Of a stretch of 64,000 nucleotides of DNA, positions 26,234 to 34,816 are shown in pieces. The stretch covers positions 1 through 64,000 of the forward strand of contig NZ_AAVU01000017.1 of the NCBI RefSeq assembly GCF_000169095.1. The letters are read 5' to 3'. Position numbers and translations under genes: made by a program. The DNA is from Lyngbya sp. PCC 8106 (GTDB lineage: Bacteria; Cyanobacteriota; Cyanobacteriia; Cyanobacteriales; Microcoleaceae). The notes below the pieces were generated by a model. That model was not told the DNA's origin. It saw nothing but the letters and a program-made list of their open reading frames with translations, and did no database searches. Position 1 is the stretch's first letter, and the number at the start of each line of letters is the position of its first letter.

Positions 26234-26821
26234 ATGGAAAAAGTTAGCCCAAACTCCTTTAAGCTACTAAACACATCTGTGCTAGTAGAAAATAAAGAAA
26301 CAAAGCGGTATCTGTTTTCTGATGGAGAACCCATTCAAGGAGATCGAGGAGCAGAGGGAGGTTGGAAAGCCTCATCCGGCTTTGAAAGTCCTGCAATCGT
26401 CGGAGCTGATGCCAATTACTACAACCGCGCTCTTTGGATTATCCATCAACAGGGTGACGATTTTCTGATCGAAAATAAAGAAACCAAGCGGTATTTGTTT
26501 TCTGATGGAGAACCCATTAAAGGAGATCGAGGAGCAGAGGGAGGCTGGAAAGCGTCATCAGGTTTTGAAAGTCCTACAATCGTAGGAGCTGATGCCAATT
26601 ACTATAACCGCGCTCTTTGGATTATTTACCAGAATGGTGACGATTTTCTGATCGAAAATAAAGAAACCAAGCGGTATTTGTTTTCTGATGGAGAACCCAT
26701 TAAAGGAGATCGAGGAGCAGAGGGAGGTTGGAAAGCATCATCCGGTTTTGAAAGTCCTACAGTCGTAGGAGCTGATGCCAATTACTATAACCGCGCTCTT
26801 TGGAAGATTATAGCTCAATAG
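26234..26821 (+). CDS. Protein of three near-identical 61-residue repeats (possible beta-trefoil)
   Basis: 195 residues from the ATG at 26234, which has AGGAG 6 nt upstream; the frame is open to 26174 but without support. After a short leader come three copies of a 61-residue unit starting ENKETKRYLFSDGEP, containing GAEGGWKASSGFESP and ending NRALWII. No signal peptide or membrane segment is seen. Three equal repeats with a conserved W near the end suggest a beta-trefoil lectin-like fold, but this is inference from symmetry only. Repeats 2 and 3 are almost identical also in DNA, so the triplication is recent or kept uniform by gene conversion. Confidence 0.8.
   Translation: MEKVSPNSFKLLNTSVLVENKETKRYLFSDGEPIQGDRGAEGGWKASSGFESPAIVGADANYYNRALWIIHQQGDDFLIENKETKRYLFSDGEPIKGDRGAEGGWKASSGFESPTIVGADANYYNRALWIIYQNGDDFLIENKETKRYLFSDGEPIKGDRGAEGGWKASSGFESPTVVGADANYYNRALWKIIAQ
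26288..26821. repeat. 183-bp direct repeats (2.9 copies)
   Basis: Units start at 26288, 26471 and 26654 with exact 183-bp spacing; the last is cut by the stop codon. Differences are few and mostly in third codon positions. Confidence 0.95.
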
Positions 26822-26827
26822 CACAAA

Positions 26828-26945
26828 ATTGGCGTTGCATTATTGCAGGAATCGAGTCAAATTTATAGCCCCTGAAACTGTTGATCAATGAAGCACCATT
26901 TTTTCGCATCTATTCAAATGATATTCTCATTTTGCAACGCCGATT
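26828..26945. repeat. 118-bp stretch bounded by ~13-bp inverted repeats
   Basis: AATTGGCGTTGCA at the left pairs with TGCAACGCCGATT at the right with one mismatch. About 90 bp lie between. It could be a small non-autonomous element or a long-range RNA stem; no ORF is inside. Confidence 0.5.
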
Positions 26946-27008
26946 ATTGTATCTTTGATCTTGAACATTTATCATATCTTACTCTCTAATTTACGATCCC
27001 AACTGATT

Positions 27009-27428
27009 TTAATCAGAATCTTCAGTTTCGTCGAGATGTTCAGCCACCGCTTGATAGAGATCGAGAACATGACGATCTAGCAGTCGATAATAAACTTTTC
27101 GTCCTTGTTTACGATAACTAACTAATCGTAGCGCACGCAGCGATCGCAATTGATGAGAAACGGCTGATTCACTCATCTCTAAAATTTCCGCTAAATCACA
27201 AACACATTGCTCTTGTCGGGCTAATATAGATAATAATCGTAGACGGTTTGCATCTCCTAACAAGCTGAAAAACTCTGCCATTTGTTGGGCTTTTTCGACA
27301 CTAAGAGTTTGAGTTCTGACGATCTGGATATCTTCTAAATCAACCCCATGATGTTGATCGCAAGTTGGGGTTTCTGCGTTTTCGATGCGGTTCGTTACAG
27401 CGTCATTGATGGCTGAGTTTGTTGACAT
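27009..27428 (-). CDS. ArsR/SmtB-family metal-sensing repressor, BxmR-like
   Basis: 139 residues with a winged helix: FFSLLGDANRLRLLSIL, then CVCDLAEILEMSESAVSHQL. The C-terminal helix has D-x-H-x10-H-x2-E in DRHVLDLYQAVAEHLDE, an exact match to the alpha-5 zinc site of SmtB, and cysteines occur at CVC (alpha-3) and TPTCDQHH (N-terminal arm), as in BxmR of Oscillatoria brevis. It should sense Zn/Cd or Cu/Ag ions and release DNA when metal binds. The ATG at 27428 is preferred over a TTG at 27434. It is divergent from the P1B ATPase gene. Confidence 0.87.
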   Translation of the reverse strand: MSTNSAINDAVTNRIENAETPTCDQHHGVDLEDIQIVRTQTLSVEKAQQMAEFFSLLGDANRLRLLSILARQEQCVCDLAEILEMSESAVSHQLRSLRALRLVSYRKQGRKVYYRLLDRHVLDLYQAVAEHLDETEDSD

Positions 27429-27540
27429 TATCAATTTTATTAAGGTTGCATCTAGTTCTTATTTTAAGGGTATTCGTCATTTTTGGTGATCATTTTGATC
27501 CCTGTTTCAAAAGGGGAAAAGACAAACCTCTATTTAGCTC

Positions 27541-27572
27541 TTGACTCTCCACTCGACGGGAGACTATAGGAT
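27541..27572 (+). promoter_or_regulatory. MerR-type (ZntR/CueR-like) metal promoter of the ATPase gene
   Basis: TTGACT (27541-27546, -35) and TAGGAT (27567-27572, -10) are 20 bp apart, the overlong spacing of MerR-family promoters. Between them lies a dyad TCTCC-ACTCGACG-GGAGA centred between 27554 and 27555. Laid over the E. coli zntA promoter as I remember it, the -35 box, dyad centre and -10 box fall at the same relative positions. The promoter occupies what the longest ORF would count as N-terminal codons, so the ATPase must start downstream. Confidence 0.75.
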
Positions 27573-27618
27573 GAAAGAATACTTCTCATTGAGTCTCACA
27601 TCTACTGGAGTCAAAGCG

Positions 27619-29886
27619 ATGGAAACCAGCTATTTACGACTAAAAGGTATGGGGTGCGCCGCTTGTGCCAATAAAATTGATCGCGCTATTCACGAAGTTC
27701 CTGGCGTAGCAGACTGTAACGTTAATTTTGGGGCAGAACAGGCAACAGTTCAGTATAATCCCAAACAAACTAATATTACAAATATTCAACAAGCGGTTAC
27801 AGATGCGGGATATAGCGCTGAACCGATGGAAAACAGTCAGAGTAGTCTAGAAGATCGGGACGAAGAAAACCGTCAAATAACCCAAAAACTGCGGCGTAAA
27901 GTTATTATTAGTGCGGTTATTAGTAGCATTTTAATTATCGGCAGCTTACCGATGATGACGGGGTTAGAAATTCCCTTGATTCCGATGTGGTTACATAACC
28001 CCTGGTTGCAGCTAATTTTCACAACTCCAGTGATGTTTTGGTGCGGAAAAACCTTTTTTACAGGAGCCTGGAAAGGGTTAAAACGTCGCAGTGCTGACAT
28101 GAATACATTAATAGCAGTCGGAACAGGTTCAGCCTATCTTTACTCGATATTTGTGACAATTTTTCCGGGATTTTTCATCAGTCAAGGGTTAAGTGCAGAT
28201 GTCTATTATGAGTCAGCAGCCGTAGTGATTACTCTAATATTACTCGGACAATTACTCGAACATCAAGCCAGAGGACAAACCTCAGAAGCCATTCGTAAAT
28301 TGATGGGTTTACAAGCAAAAACCGCTCGGGTTGTGCGGGATGGAAAAGAAGTAGATATTCCTCTAGAAGCTGTAAATGTTGGGGATATTGTTGTTGTTCG
28401 TCCAGGTGAAAAAATACCCGTTGATGGTGAACTGATAGAAGGACGTTCCACAATTGATGAATCAATGGTAACAGGAGAAAGTGTACCTGTTGAAAAGAAA
28501 CCCGGAGATGACATTATTGGCGCAACTATTAATAAAACCGGAAGCTTTAAATTTCGGGCTTCTAGAGTTGGAAAAGATACAGTTTTAGCCCAAATTGTTC
28601 AACTGGTACAACAGGCGCAGGGTTCAAAAGCACCAATTCAAAAATTAGCCGATCAAGTCACAGGTTTGTTTGTTCCAGTGGTGATTGCGATCGCGATTTT
28701 AACCTTTCTTATTTGGTTTAATTTTACCGGGAATTTAACCCTAGCAACTCTCACCAGCGTCGGGGTTTTAATTATTGCTTGTCCTTGTGCATTAGGATTA
28801 GCAACACCAACTTCTGTAATGGTCGGAACGGGATTAGGTGCTGAACATGGAATCTTAATTAAAGGGGCAGATAGCTTAGAACTTACTCATAAGATTCAAA
28901 CGATTATTCTCGATAAAACAGGCACATTAACAGCCGGAAAACCAACCGTTACTAACTATATTACCACGGGAGGAACGGCTAACGATAATGAACTAAAATT
29001 ATTACGATTAGTCGCCGCAATTGAACGCAAATCTGAACATCCTCTGGCTGAAGCAATTGTACAATATGCCCAATCTCAAGGCGTAGATTTTCCTTTACCT
29101 GAACCCGAAAATTTTGAAGCGATGACGGGAATGGGGGTTCAAGGTGATATTTCAGATCGATTTATACAAATTGGAACGAGTCGCTGGATGGAAGAATTAG
29201 ATATTAATATAGAAGCTTTAAAACAGTTTCAACAACAATGGGAAACTGAAGGAAAAACAACCGCTTTAGTCGCTATTGATGGTATAATAGAAGGGTTAAT
29301 CGGAATTGCTGATACGCTCAAACCTACTTCAGAAAATGCCGTAAAATCTTTACAAAGAATGGGGTTAGAAGTCGTTATGATTACCGGAGATAATCAAAAA
29401 ACAGCCGAAGCGATTGCATCACAAGTCGGAATTGAACGAATCTTTGCAGAAGTTCGTCCCGATCAAAAAGCAGATTTAGTTAAATCTATTCAAAAAGAAA
29501 AGAAAAGAAAAGGAGAAAATCATCGAATTGTGGCGATGGTTGGTGATGGAATTAATGATGCACCTGCACTCGCCCAAGCAGATGTAGGAATTGCGATTGG
29601 TACGGGAACAGATGTAGCAATTGCAGCCGGAGATATTACCCTAATCTCTGGAGAATTAATGGGAATTATAACCGCAATTAAACTTAGTCGGGCGACTTTG
29701 AATAATATTCGCCAAAATCTGTTTTTTGCCTTTATTTACAACACGGCTGGAATTCCCCTCGCGGCTGGAATTCTTTATCCGTTCTTTGGCTGGTTACTTA
29801 ATCCAATTATTGCGGGAGGTGCGATGGCAATGAGTTCAGTTTCTGTGGTTACAAATGCGCTACGTTTGCGGAACTTTAAACTGTAA
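27619..29886 (+). CDS. Copper-exporting P1B-type ATPase (CopA-like)
   Basis: 755 residues. An N-terminal HMA domain holds the metal-binding GMGCAAC (C13, C16). The core has TGE in MVTGESVPVEKK, the ion-channel motif CPC in IIACPCALGLATP, the phosphorylation site DKTGT, SEHP in the nucleotide domain and GDGINDAPAL. The last two helices carry YN and MSSVSVV, the residues that make P1B-1 pumps specific for Cu(I)/Ag(I). It should pump monovalent copper out of the cytoplasm. The ATG at 27619 with GGAG 8 nt upstream is used; the longer frame to 27541 runs through the promoter. Confidence 0.93.
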   Translation: METSYLRLKGMGCAACANKIDRAIHEVPGVADCNVNFGAEQATVQYNPKQTNITNIQQAVTDAGYSAEPMENSQSSLEDRDEENRQITQKLRRKVIISAVISSILIIGSLPMMTGLEIPLIPMWLHNPWLQLIFTTPVMFWCGKTFFTGAWKGLKRRSADMNTLIAVGTGSAYLYSIFVTIFPGFFISQGLSADVYYESAAVVITLILLGQLLEHQARGQTSEAIRKLMGLQAKTARVVRDGKEVDIPLEAVNVGDIVVVRPGEKIPVDGELIEGRSTIDESMVTGESVPVEKKPGDDIIGATINKTGSFKFRASRVGKDTVLAQIVQLVQQAQGSKAPIQKLADQVTGLFVPVVIAIAILTFLIWFNFTGNLTLATLTSVGVLIIACPCALGLATPTSVMVGTGLGAEHGILIKGADSLELTHKIQTIILDKTGTLTAGKPTVTNYITTGGTANDNELKLLRLVAAIERKSEHPLAEAIVQYAQSQGVDFPLPEPENFEAMTGMGVQGDISDRFIQIGTSRWMEELDINIEALKQFQQQWETEGKTTALVAIDGIIEGLIGIADTLKPTSENAVKSLQRMGLEVVMITGDNQKTAEAIASQVGIERIFAEVRPDQKADLVKSIQKEKKRKGENHRIVAMVGDGINDAPALAQADVGIAIGTGTDVAIAAGDITLISGELMGIITAIKLSRATLNNIRQNLFFAFIYNTAGIPLAAGILYPFFGWLLNPIIAGGAMAMSSVSVVTNALRLRNFKL

Positions 29887-29969
29887 TCGTGAGAAAATAT
29901 TGAGCTGAAAGTGGTTTAAAGTTCTCAGATATTTTTGATTAAAATTCAAAGCGAATGGAGATTAAACTC

Positions 29970-30479
29970 ATGCTAAACTATAGGAAAAGTGGATTCTATT
30001 TGAGTCAGATTTTACTCTCTTTAATTCTGGTAACTTCTGTTCAAGCTGCTTCTACAGAATCTCCTTCTGAATCTACCGATAAATTTCGCCAAATTCAACA
30101 ACCCATTCCTGTTAAAATTGCCATCACAACTGCTGGTTTAGGGTTAATTGGTTTAGAACTTTGGTGGTTTATGTTTAGTAAACCCAAAACCAAACAAGCC
30201 ACCCAAACTCAAGACACTCAAGAACTAGAAATTATAGTAGATGGCGGATACGAACCTAGCAGAATTACCGTTAATTCGGGTCAACTTGTTCGTTTGAAAT
30301 TTCACCGTAAAGATCCCAGTCATTGTTTAGATAAAGTTCTGTTTCCTGATTTTAATATATCGAAAGATTTACCTCTTGATCAAACTACAACGATTGAATT
30401 TACTCCTGAAAAACCTGGAGAATATACCTTTAGTTGTGGAATGAACATGGTTCGAGGAACGTTAGAAGTTCGAGGATAA
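29970..30479 (+). CDS. Membrane-anchored cupredoxin-domain protein
   Basis: 169 residues: a signal-like hydrophobic start (VQAAS at its end), a second membrane helix at about 55-70, then a cupredoxin domain beginning LEIIVDGGYEPSRITV. Copper ligand candidates are His/Cys in DPSHCLDKVLFPDF and Cys/Met in FSCGMNMVRG. It would bind copper on the outer face, possibly passing it between the ATPase and the multicopper oxidase. GGAG lies 9 nt before the ATG at 29970; an in-frame ATG at 29955 is the alternative. It is 6 nt upstream of the oxidase gene. Confidence 0.83.
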   Translation: MLNYRKSGFYLSQILLSLILVTSVQAASTESPSESTDKFRQIQQPIPVKIAITTAGLGLIGLELWWFMFSKPKTKQATQTQDTQELEIIVDGGYEPSRITVNSGQLVRLKFHRKDPSHCLDKVLFPDFNISKDLPLDQTTTIEFTPEKPGEYTFSCGMNMVRGTLEVRG

Positions 30480-30485
30480 AATAAC

Positions 30486-31937
30486 ATGATTAACCGCAGA
30501 AAATTCATCACCTTAAGCACCTCTACAGCCAGTGCTATTTTATTAACGCAATGTGTTTCTAACTCAATCAAAGCCAAATCTTCAAATTCTGTAACTCAAA
30601 GTAGTGTAGGAAATTTATTAGATGTTGATTTAGAAGCAAGCTTTGATCAGGTTAATATTGCTGGAAAAAAGGCAAAACTCTTAAGTTATAACGGACAAAT
30701 ACCCGGGCCAAGATTGGAAGCAAAACCGGGAGATACAGTCAGAATTAACTTTACCAATAAACTCCCCCAACCGACCAATTTACATTATCACGGTTTGCAC
30801 ATTCCGCCCACAGGAAACGCCGATAATGTGTTTTTAAAGATTCAACCGGGGGAAAGTTTTACCTATGAATTTACCCTTCCTAAAAATCATCCATCTGGAA
30901 CGTTTTGGTATCATCCCCATTTACATGGTTTAGTCGCCGAACAAGTTTTTGGGGGTTTAGCAGGTTTATTGATAGTCCGGGGTGAACTGGATGAAATTCC
31001 TGAAATTCAAGCCGCAGAAGAACAATTTATCGTTTTAAAAGATTTTGCTTTGAACAGAAATCAAGCAAATTTTCAAGGTCACATGGGAATAATGTTGGGG
31101 CGAGAAGGAGAACTTTTAACCGTTAATGGTGAACTGAATCCTAACTTTTCTATTCCTCAAGGGGGATTATTACGCCTCAGAATTCTTAATGCTTCTACTT
31201 CTCGTTTTTATCGCCTAAAATTAGAAGAACATCCCCTGTATTTAATCGCTACCGATGGCGGTTCTATTTCTGAACCTGTCGAATTATCAGAAGTGTTATT
31301 AACTCCCGGTGAACGAGTAGAAATACTTGTTCGAGGAGAACGAGAACCCGGACAATATCGCCTTTTAAACTTACCTTATGATCGCACAGGTGGGATGGGA
31401 GGCGGAATGATGGGAGGTGGAATGATGGGAGGTGGAATGATGGGAAACCGTTCTAATACCAATACTTCGCAAACTTTAGCCACTTTAACTTATAATAACC
31501 GGGTTGAAACTCTGCCTTTACCCAAACAATTAATTACGGTTCCTGAACTCCCTCAAGCCCAAAAAACACGCCGTTTAACTCTCAATCACGGGATGGCGCC
31601 GGGAATGGGAATGGTCTTTTTAATCAATGGTCAACCGTTTGAGATGGGAAACCCTGATACTGTGGTTAAATTGAATACGATTGAAGACTGGGAAATCGCC
31701 AATACAGGGACGATGGATCATCCTTTTCATCTTCATGTTAATGATTTTCAAGTGATTAGCCGAGATAATAAACCCGAACCCTATCGGGCTTGGAAAGATA
31801 CAACCTTAGTGAGGCGTGGGGAAGTTGTTCGCATTCGTATTCCGTTTAAAGATTTCCCCGGTAAAACCGTTTATCATTGTCATATTCTCGATCATGAAGA
31901 TTTAGGAATGATGGCAACTCTTGAAATACAAGCCTAA
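30486..31937 (+). CDS. Tat-exported multicopper oxidase (CueO/cuprous oxidase-like)
   Basis: 483 residues. The N-terminus MINRRKFITLSTSTASAILL is a twin-arginine signal, with a Cys just after it (LLTQC) that could be a lipobox. All four copper motifs are present: LHYHGLHIPP, FWYHPHLHG, HPFHLHVND and VYHCHILDHEDLGMM. A methionine/glycine loop with GGGMM repeats (about 300-320) resembles the Met-rich regions that bind Cu(I) in cuprous oxidases. It probably oxidises periplasmic Cu(I) to the less toxic Cu(II). It follows the cupredoxin gene by 6 nt. Confidence 0.93.
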   Translation: MINRRKFITLSTSTASAILLTQCVSNSIKAKSSNSVTQSSVGNLLDVDLEASFDQVNIAGKKAKLLSYNGQIPGPRLEAKPGDTVRINFTNKLPQPTNLHYHGLHIPPTGNADNVFLKIQPGESFTYEFTLPKNHPSGTFWYHPHLHGLVAEQVFGGLAGLLIVRGELDEIPEIQAAEEQFIVLKDFALNRNQANFQGHMGIMLGREGELLTVNGELNPNFSIPQGGLLRLRILNASTSRFYRLKLEEHPLYLIATDGGSISEPVELSEVLLTPGERVEILVRGEREPGQYRLLNLPYDRTGGMGGGMMGGGMMGGGMMGNRSNTNTSQTLATLTYNNRVETLPLPKQLITVPELPQAQKTRRLTLNHGMAPGMGMVFLINGQPFEMGNPDTVVKLNTIEDWEIANTGTMDHPFHLHVNDFQVISRDNKPEPYRAWKDTTLVRRGEVVRIRIPFKDFPGKTVYHCHILDHEDLGMMATLEIQA

Positions 31938-32052
31938 ATATTTTTCTTGATGATTTAAAGTTTTGTAATCTTATCTAGATTCGTGATTTCAGAGGTATTT
32001 TATGTTAAAATAAAAATTAGAATAACTGGTTATAAACCAGAAGGACTGAATT

Positions 32053-32649
32053 ATGAGTATCTATTTCAGTGCCGCGACAATTCTTAGTGCAGCCCTAATT
32101 GCACTCAATCCCATTGACCTCTCTAGTGATTCGACCTTCGAGATTTCTCAAACCTTTTCCCCCTGTCAATCTGGTAAATTTTCTCAGCAATATCAAAAGG
32201 GTGAATATGGAAAGATGCCTGGAAATCACAGGGGTGAATCTGGAAATATGCCCGGAAACCACAGGGGTGAATATGGAAAGATGCCTGGAAATCACAGGGG
32301 TGGATATGGACAACACCAAGGCATGATATTTAACTCCAATCAGCTAGAAACCGTCACAGGAAAGGTACTTCAAGTTGATCGGTGGACGAACGGAGAATGG
32401 GAGAAAGGAGGTGTTCATGTCGTCTTACAAACGGACAATGAAACGATGGATTTACATTTAGGCCCATCGTGGTATATTGACAATCAAGATATTAGACTCG
32501 AGCCGAACGATCAGATTCAAGTCACAGGAATTAGAGTGACTTCCGGCGATGGACGAGGGATGATGGTGGTCAGTGAAGTCAGTAAAGGCAATCAAGTCAT
32601 CACTCTCAGAGATGAAGTCGGTTTCCCGACTTGGATGAGGGGAAGATAA
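32053..32649 (+). CDS. Exported protein with KMPGNHRGEYG repeats, putative metal binder
   Basis: 198 residues: a signal-like start, a repeat region with three copies of an 11-residue unit (KMPGNHRGEYG and near variants, about 54-87), then a compact domain beginning VTGKVLQVDRW and containing DLHLGPSWYI. The second part looks like a small OB-like beta barrel. His and Met in every repeat and the position after copA, cupredoxin and oxidase suggest periplasmic copper binding; this is inference. AGGA lies 7 nt before the ATG. Confidence 0.7.
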   Translation: MSIYFSAATILSAALIALNPIDLSSDSTFEISQTFSPCQSGKFSQQYQKGEYGKMPGNHRGESGNMPGNHRGEYGKMPGNHRGGYGQHQGMIFNSNQLETVTGKVLQVDRWTNGEWEKGGVHVVLQTDNETMDLHLGPSWYIDNQDIRLEPNDQIQVTGIRVTSGDGRGMMVVSEVSKGNQVITLRDEVGFPTWMRGR

Positions 32650-32894
32650 TGTTGATGTGAGTTGGGATAGAATAGTTGAAGACTTTTAGACAGTTGGCGA
32701 ATCGAGTTCAACTGTCTGTTATTGTATTAAGTTTTGATTCTAACTGAATGAAGCAATGTTAAGGTCGGGCGAATGGGCAGACAATTGCAGATTAGAAGTT
32801 TTTAGAATCCTTAAAAAATTGATAACGCTAAAGCCTAACTTCAAGGATATAATGACCGAAAAAGCAAACGACTCTCAAGATATTTCCATTCAAT

Positions 32895-33926
32895 ATGAAA
32901 CTACAGGATCTTGTAGGAACAGATCAGCGCTATGATGTGAAAGCGATCGCCGCAGATGAGGAATTAACTCGTCAAATTCAGACGCTGGTGATTAACCTGG
33001 GTTTACTGAACCCACCTGCTGATGGTAAGTTTGGCTCGTTATCAACCGCAGCATTACACCGATTTCAAATCTTGATGGACTGCGGCGAACCGGGATATTT
33101 AGGGACAAATACAGCAAAACTATTAATTGAAACCAAGCCAGAAGACTTACCCAGTCCGGCTTTGGTTATAAAAATTACTAAAGAAACAATTCTCAAACTT
33201 AGACCCGTTCAATCTAGTGAACTCAGTGAATCTGAAAAGCAGGGAATTAAAGAAAATGAGTCTTTTTCTCTGATTGCTTTTGAACCCATTCGCAGTCACG
33301 TCAGAGTTGCATTTCGGGGCGAAACTTTTCAAGACAAATCTATTTGGTATGTCTTTGAAAAACACGCCGAAATTTACGAAGGAAGTAAGCTTGTTTTTCC
33401 GAAAATTTTACCAAAACGAGTCCGATTAGAGAACTTTCCCTACAAACCTCAAACGGATAACTTTTTCAACCCCACAGGCGCTTGTAACGTCACTTCTATG
33501 GCGATGTGTTTAACGTATTATAATGCTCCTCGTCGCAAAGGCTACGGACAGTTTGAAGATGAACTGTATGAATATGCGATTAAAAGAGGCTACAGTCGAT
33601 GGAGTCCCTATGATTTGGCAAAAATTGTTAGAGATTATGGCTGTCAAGATTATTTCACCGAAAAAGGAGATATGGATGATTTAAAAGATTGGTTAGCTGA
33701 AGGAAAACCCTGTGTAATTCACGGATATTTTACCGCCTTTGGTCATATCATGCCTGTCGTGGGCTATGATGATTATGGGTTAATTGTTCATGATCCTTAT
33801 GGTGAATGGTTTTCGAGTGGATACCGAACCGATTTAAGTGGTGCTTATTTACGTTATTCCTATGGTTTAATTCGACGCACTTGTATGCCAGATGGTAATT
33901 TTTGGGTACATTTTATTTCTAAATAA
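32895..33926 (+). CDS. C39-like cysteine peptidase with peptidoglycan-binding-like N-terminus
   Basis: 343 residues. The N-terminal ~80 residues (LVINLGLLNPPADGKFGSLS, TAALHRFQ) follow the peptidoglycan-binding domain 1 pattern. A linker of about 70 residues leads to a papain-like fold: GACNVTSMAMCL with the catalytic Cys, FGHIMPVVGYDDYG with His, and VHDPYGEW with Asp. This resembles C39-type peptidases. No signal peptide is visible. It may trim or bind cell wall; the substrate is not known. Confidence 0.78.
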   Translation: MKLQDLVGTDQRYDVKAIAADEELTRQIQTLVINLGLLNPPADGKFGSLSTAALHRFQILMDCGEPGYLGTNTAKLLIETKPEDLPSPALVIKITKETILKLRPVQSSELSESEKQGIKENESFSLIAFEPIRSHVRVAFRGETFQDKSIWYVFEKHAEIYEGSKLVFPKILPKRVRLENFPYKPQTDNFFNPTGACNVTSMAMCLTYYNAPRRKGYGQFEDELYEYAIKRGYSRWSPYDLAKIVRDYGCQDYFTEKGDMDDLKDWLAEGKPCVIHGYFTAFGHIMPVVGYDDYGLIVHDPYGEWFSSGYRTDLSGAYLRYSYGLIRRTCMPDGNFWVHFISK

Positions 33927-33938
33927 AGCTGAACTAAC

Positions 33939-33988
33939 AAGAGGTTTAAACGCTGCTTTTGTGAACCTTAGAGTGAACTAAACCTCTT
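33939..33988 (+). terminator. Hairpin after C39-like peptidase gene
   Basis: AAGAGGTTTA (33939-33948) and TAAACCTCTT (33979-33988) are perfect complements with a 30-nt loop. Position just after the stop suggests a terminator, but the T-tract is poor. Confidence 0.4.
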
Positions 33989-34131
33989 TAATAGAACTCC
34001 CCTAATAAATCGATCACTCTCTATGGATTAATCAAAGCTAAAATTTTTCTCATAAACTTTTTATCGAAATTTAACGCACTTGATTAAAATCTAAGCCATT
34101 CTAGTAATCAAGTAGAGTGGTTTAATTGATC

Positions 34132-34428
34132 ATGTTTAGTCTCAATTCAGCACCCCCAACCTCACACACTGTTCACCCTCAAACTCAGGTTACTCCATTT
34201 TCTGATCAATTCTTCTGGCGAAAGATCCTTTGTTACACGGGTAATGCTATCTTTGTAGTCATCGCCCTAGCGACTCTTGATTGGTTGTATAACGCAACGC
34301 CCGTATCGCTGAAGTTGGATTTAGGAACTTCTAATGAACCTTCCGTCTTTTCTGTGGCTATGGAAGATAGCTGCTTGGTCAATGGGATTTTCGCTGTTTG
34401 CTTACCTGATGCTCGCCGTCACAGGTAG
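34132..34428 (+). CDS. Possible small membrane protein overlapping the next gene
   Basis: 98 residues with one clear hydrophobic helix (about 33-50). The last 95 bp overlap the DUF4079-like gene in another frame. The ORF may be real with a short overlap, or the true product may be truncated; the C-terminal part reads like an out-of-frame product. I include it because the first 60 codons look protein-like. Confidence 0.35.
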   Translation: MFSLNSAPPTSHTVHPQTQVTPFSDQFFWRKILCYTGNAIFVVIALATLDWLYNATPVSLKLDLGTSNEPSVFSVAMEDSCLVNGIFAVCLPDARRHR

Positions 34429-34771
34429 TTGGATGTTTTATACTCGTAATGTGAAAAAACCTCGCCCTCCAGGATTACGAACCGCTCATTATGTGATTGG
34501 TGGTACAATGGTTGCGTTGATTTTACTCCTGTTGGCAATTGGTTTGATTGGCACCCTCGGTCACTATGGGAGTCTAGGTCATTCAGCCCACTTGCCTGCG
34601 GGATTAACAGTCGTGAGTTTAGTTTTCGTTTCAGCGTGGAGTGCAACTCAGATTCATCCTTCACGACCTTGGGCGCGATCACTTCATATTAGTACCAATA
34701 TTGTACTTTTCTTCGCCTTTGCTGTTGTTTCTCTAAGCGGTTGGACTGTCGTACAGAAATATTTACCATAA
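34334..34771 (+). CDS. DUF4079-like multi-TM membrane protein
   Basis: 145 residues with about four membrane helices. Histidines placed near helix ends (RTAHYVIGG, GHYGSLGHSAHLP, ARSLHISTN) recall haem- or metal-coordinating membrane proteins. Length and pattern fit the cyanobacterial/plant DUF4079 family, whose function is unknown. Confidence 0.65.
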   Translation: MNLPSFLWLWKIAAWSMGFSLFAYLMLAVTGSWMFYTRNVKKPRPPGLRTAHYVIGGTMVALILLLLAIGLIGTLGHYGSLGHSAHLPAGLTVVSLVFVSAWSATQIHPSRPWARSLHISTNIVLFFAFAVVSLSGWTVVQKYLP

Positions 34772-34816
34772 GATAGAGTTCAAAAATCTAACCCTACCTT
34801 ATAGTAAGACTAGAGA

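Noticed and set aside
27541..27618. N-terminal extension of the copper ATPase from TTG 27541
   Set aside because: These codons coincide with the -35/-10 elements and dyad of a MerR-type promoter; the ATG at 27619 has its own ribosome-binding site.
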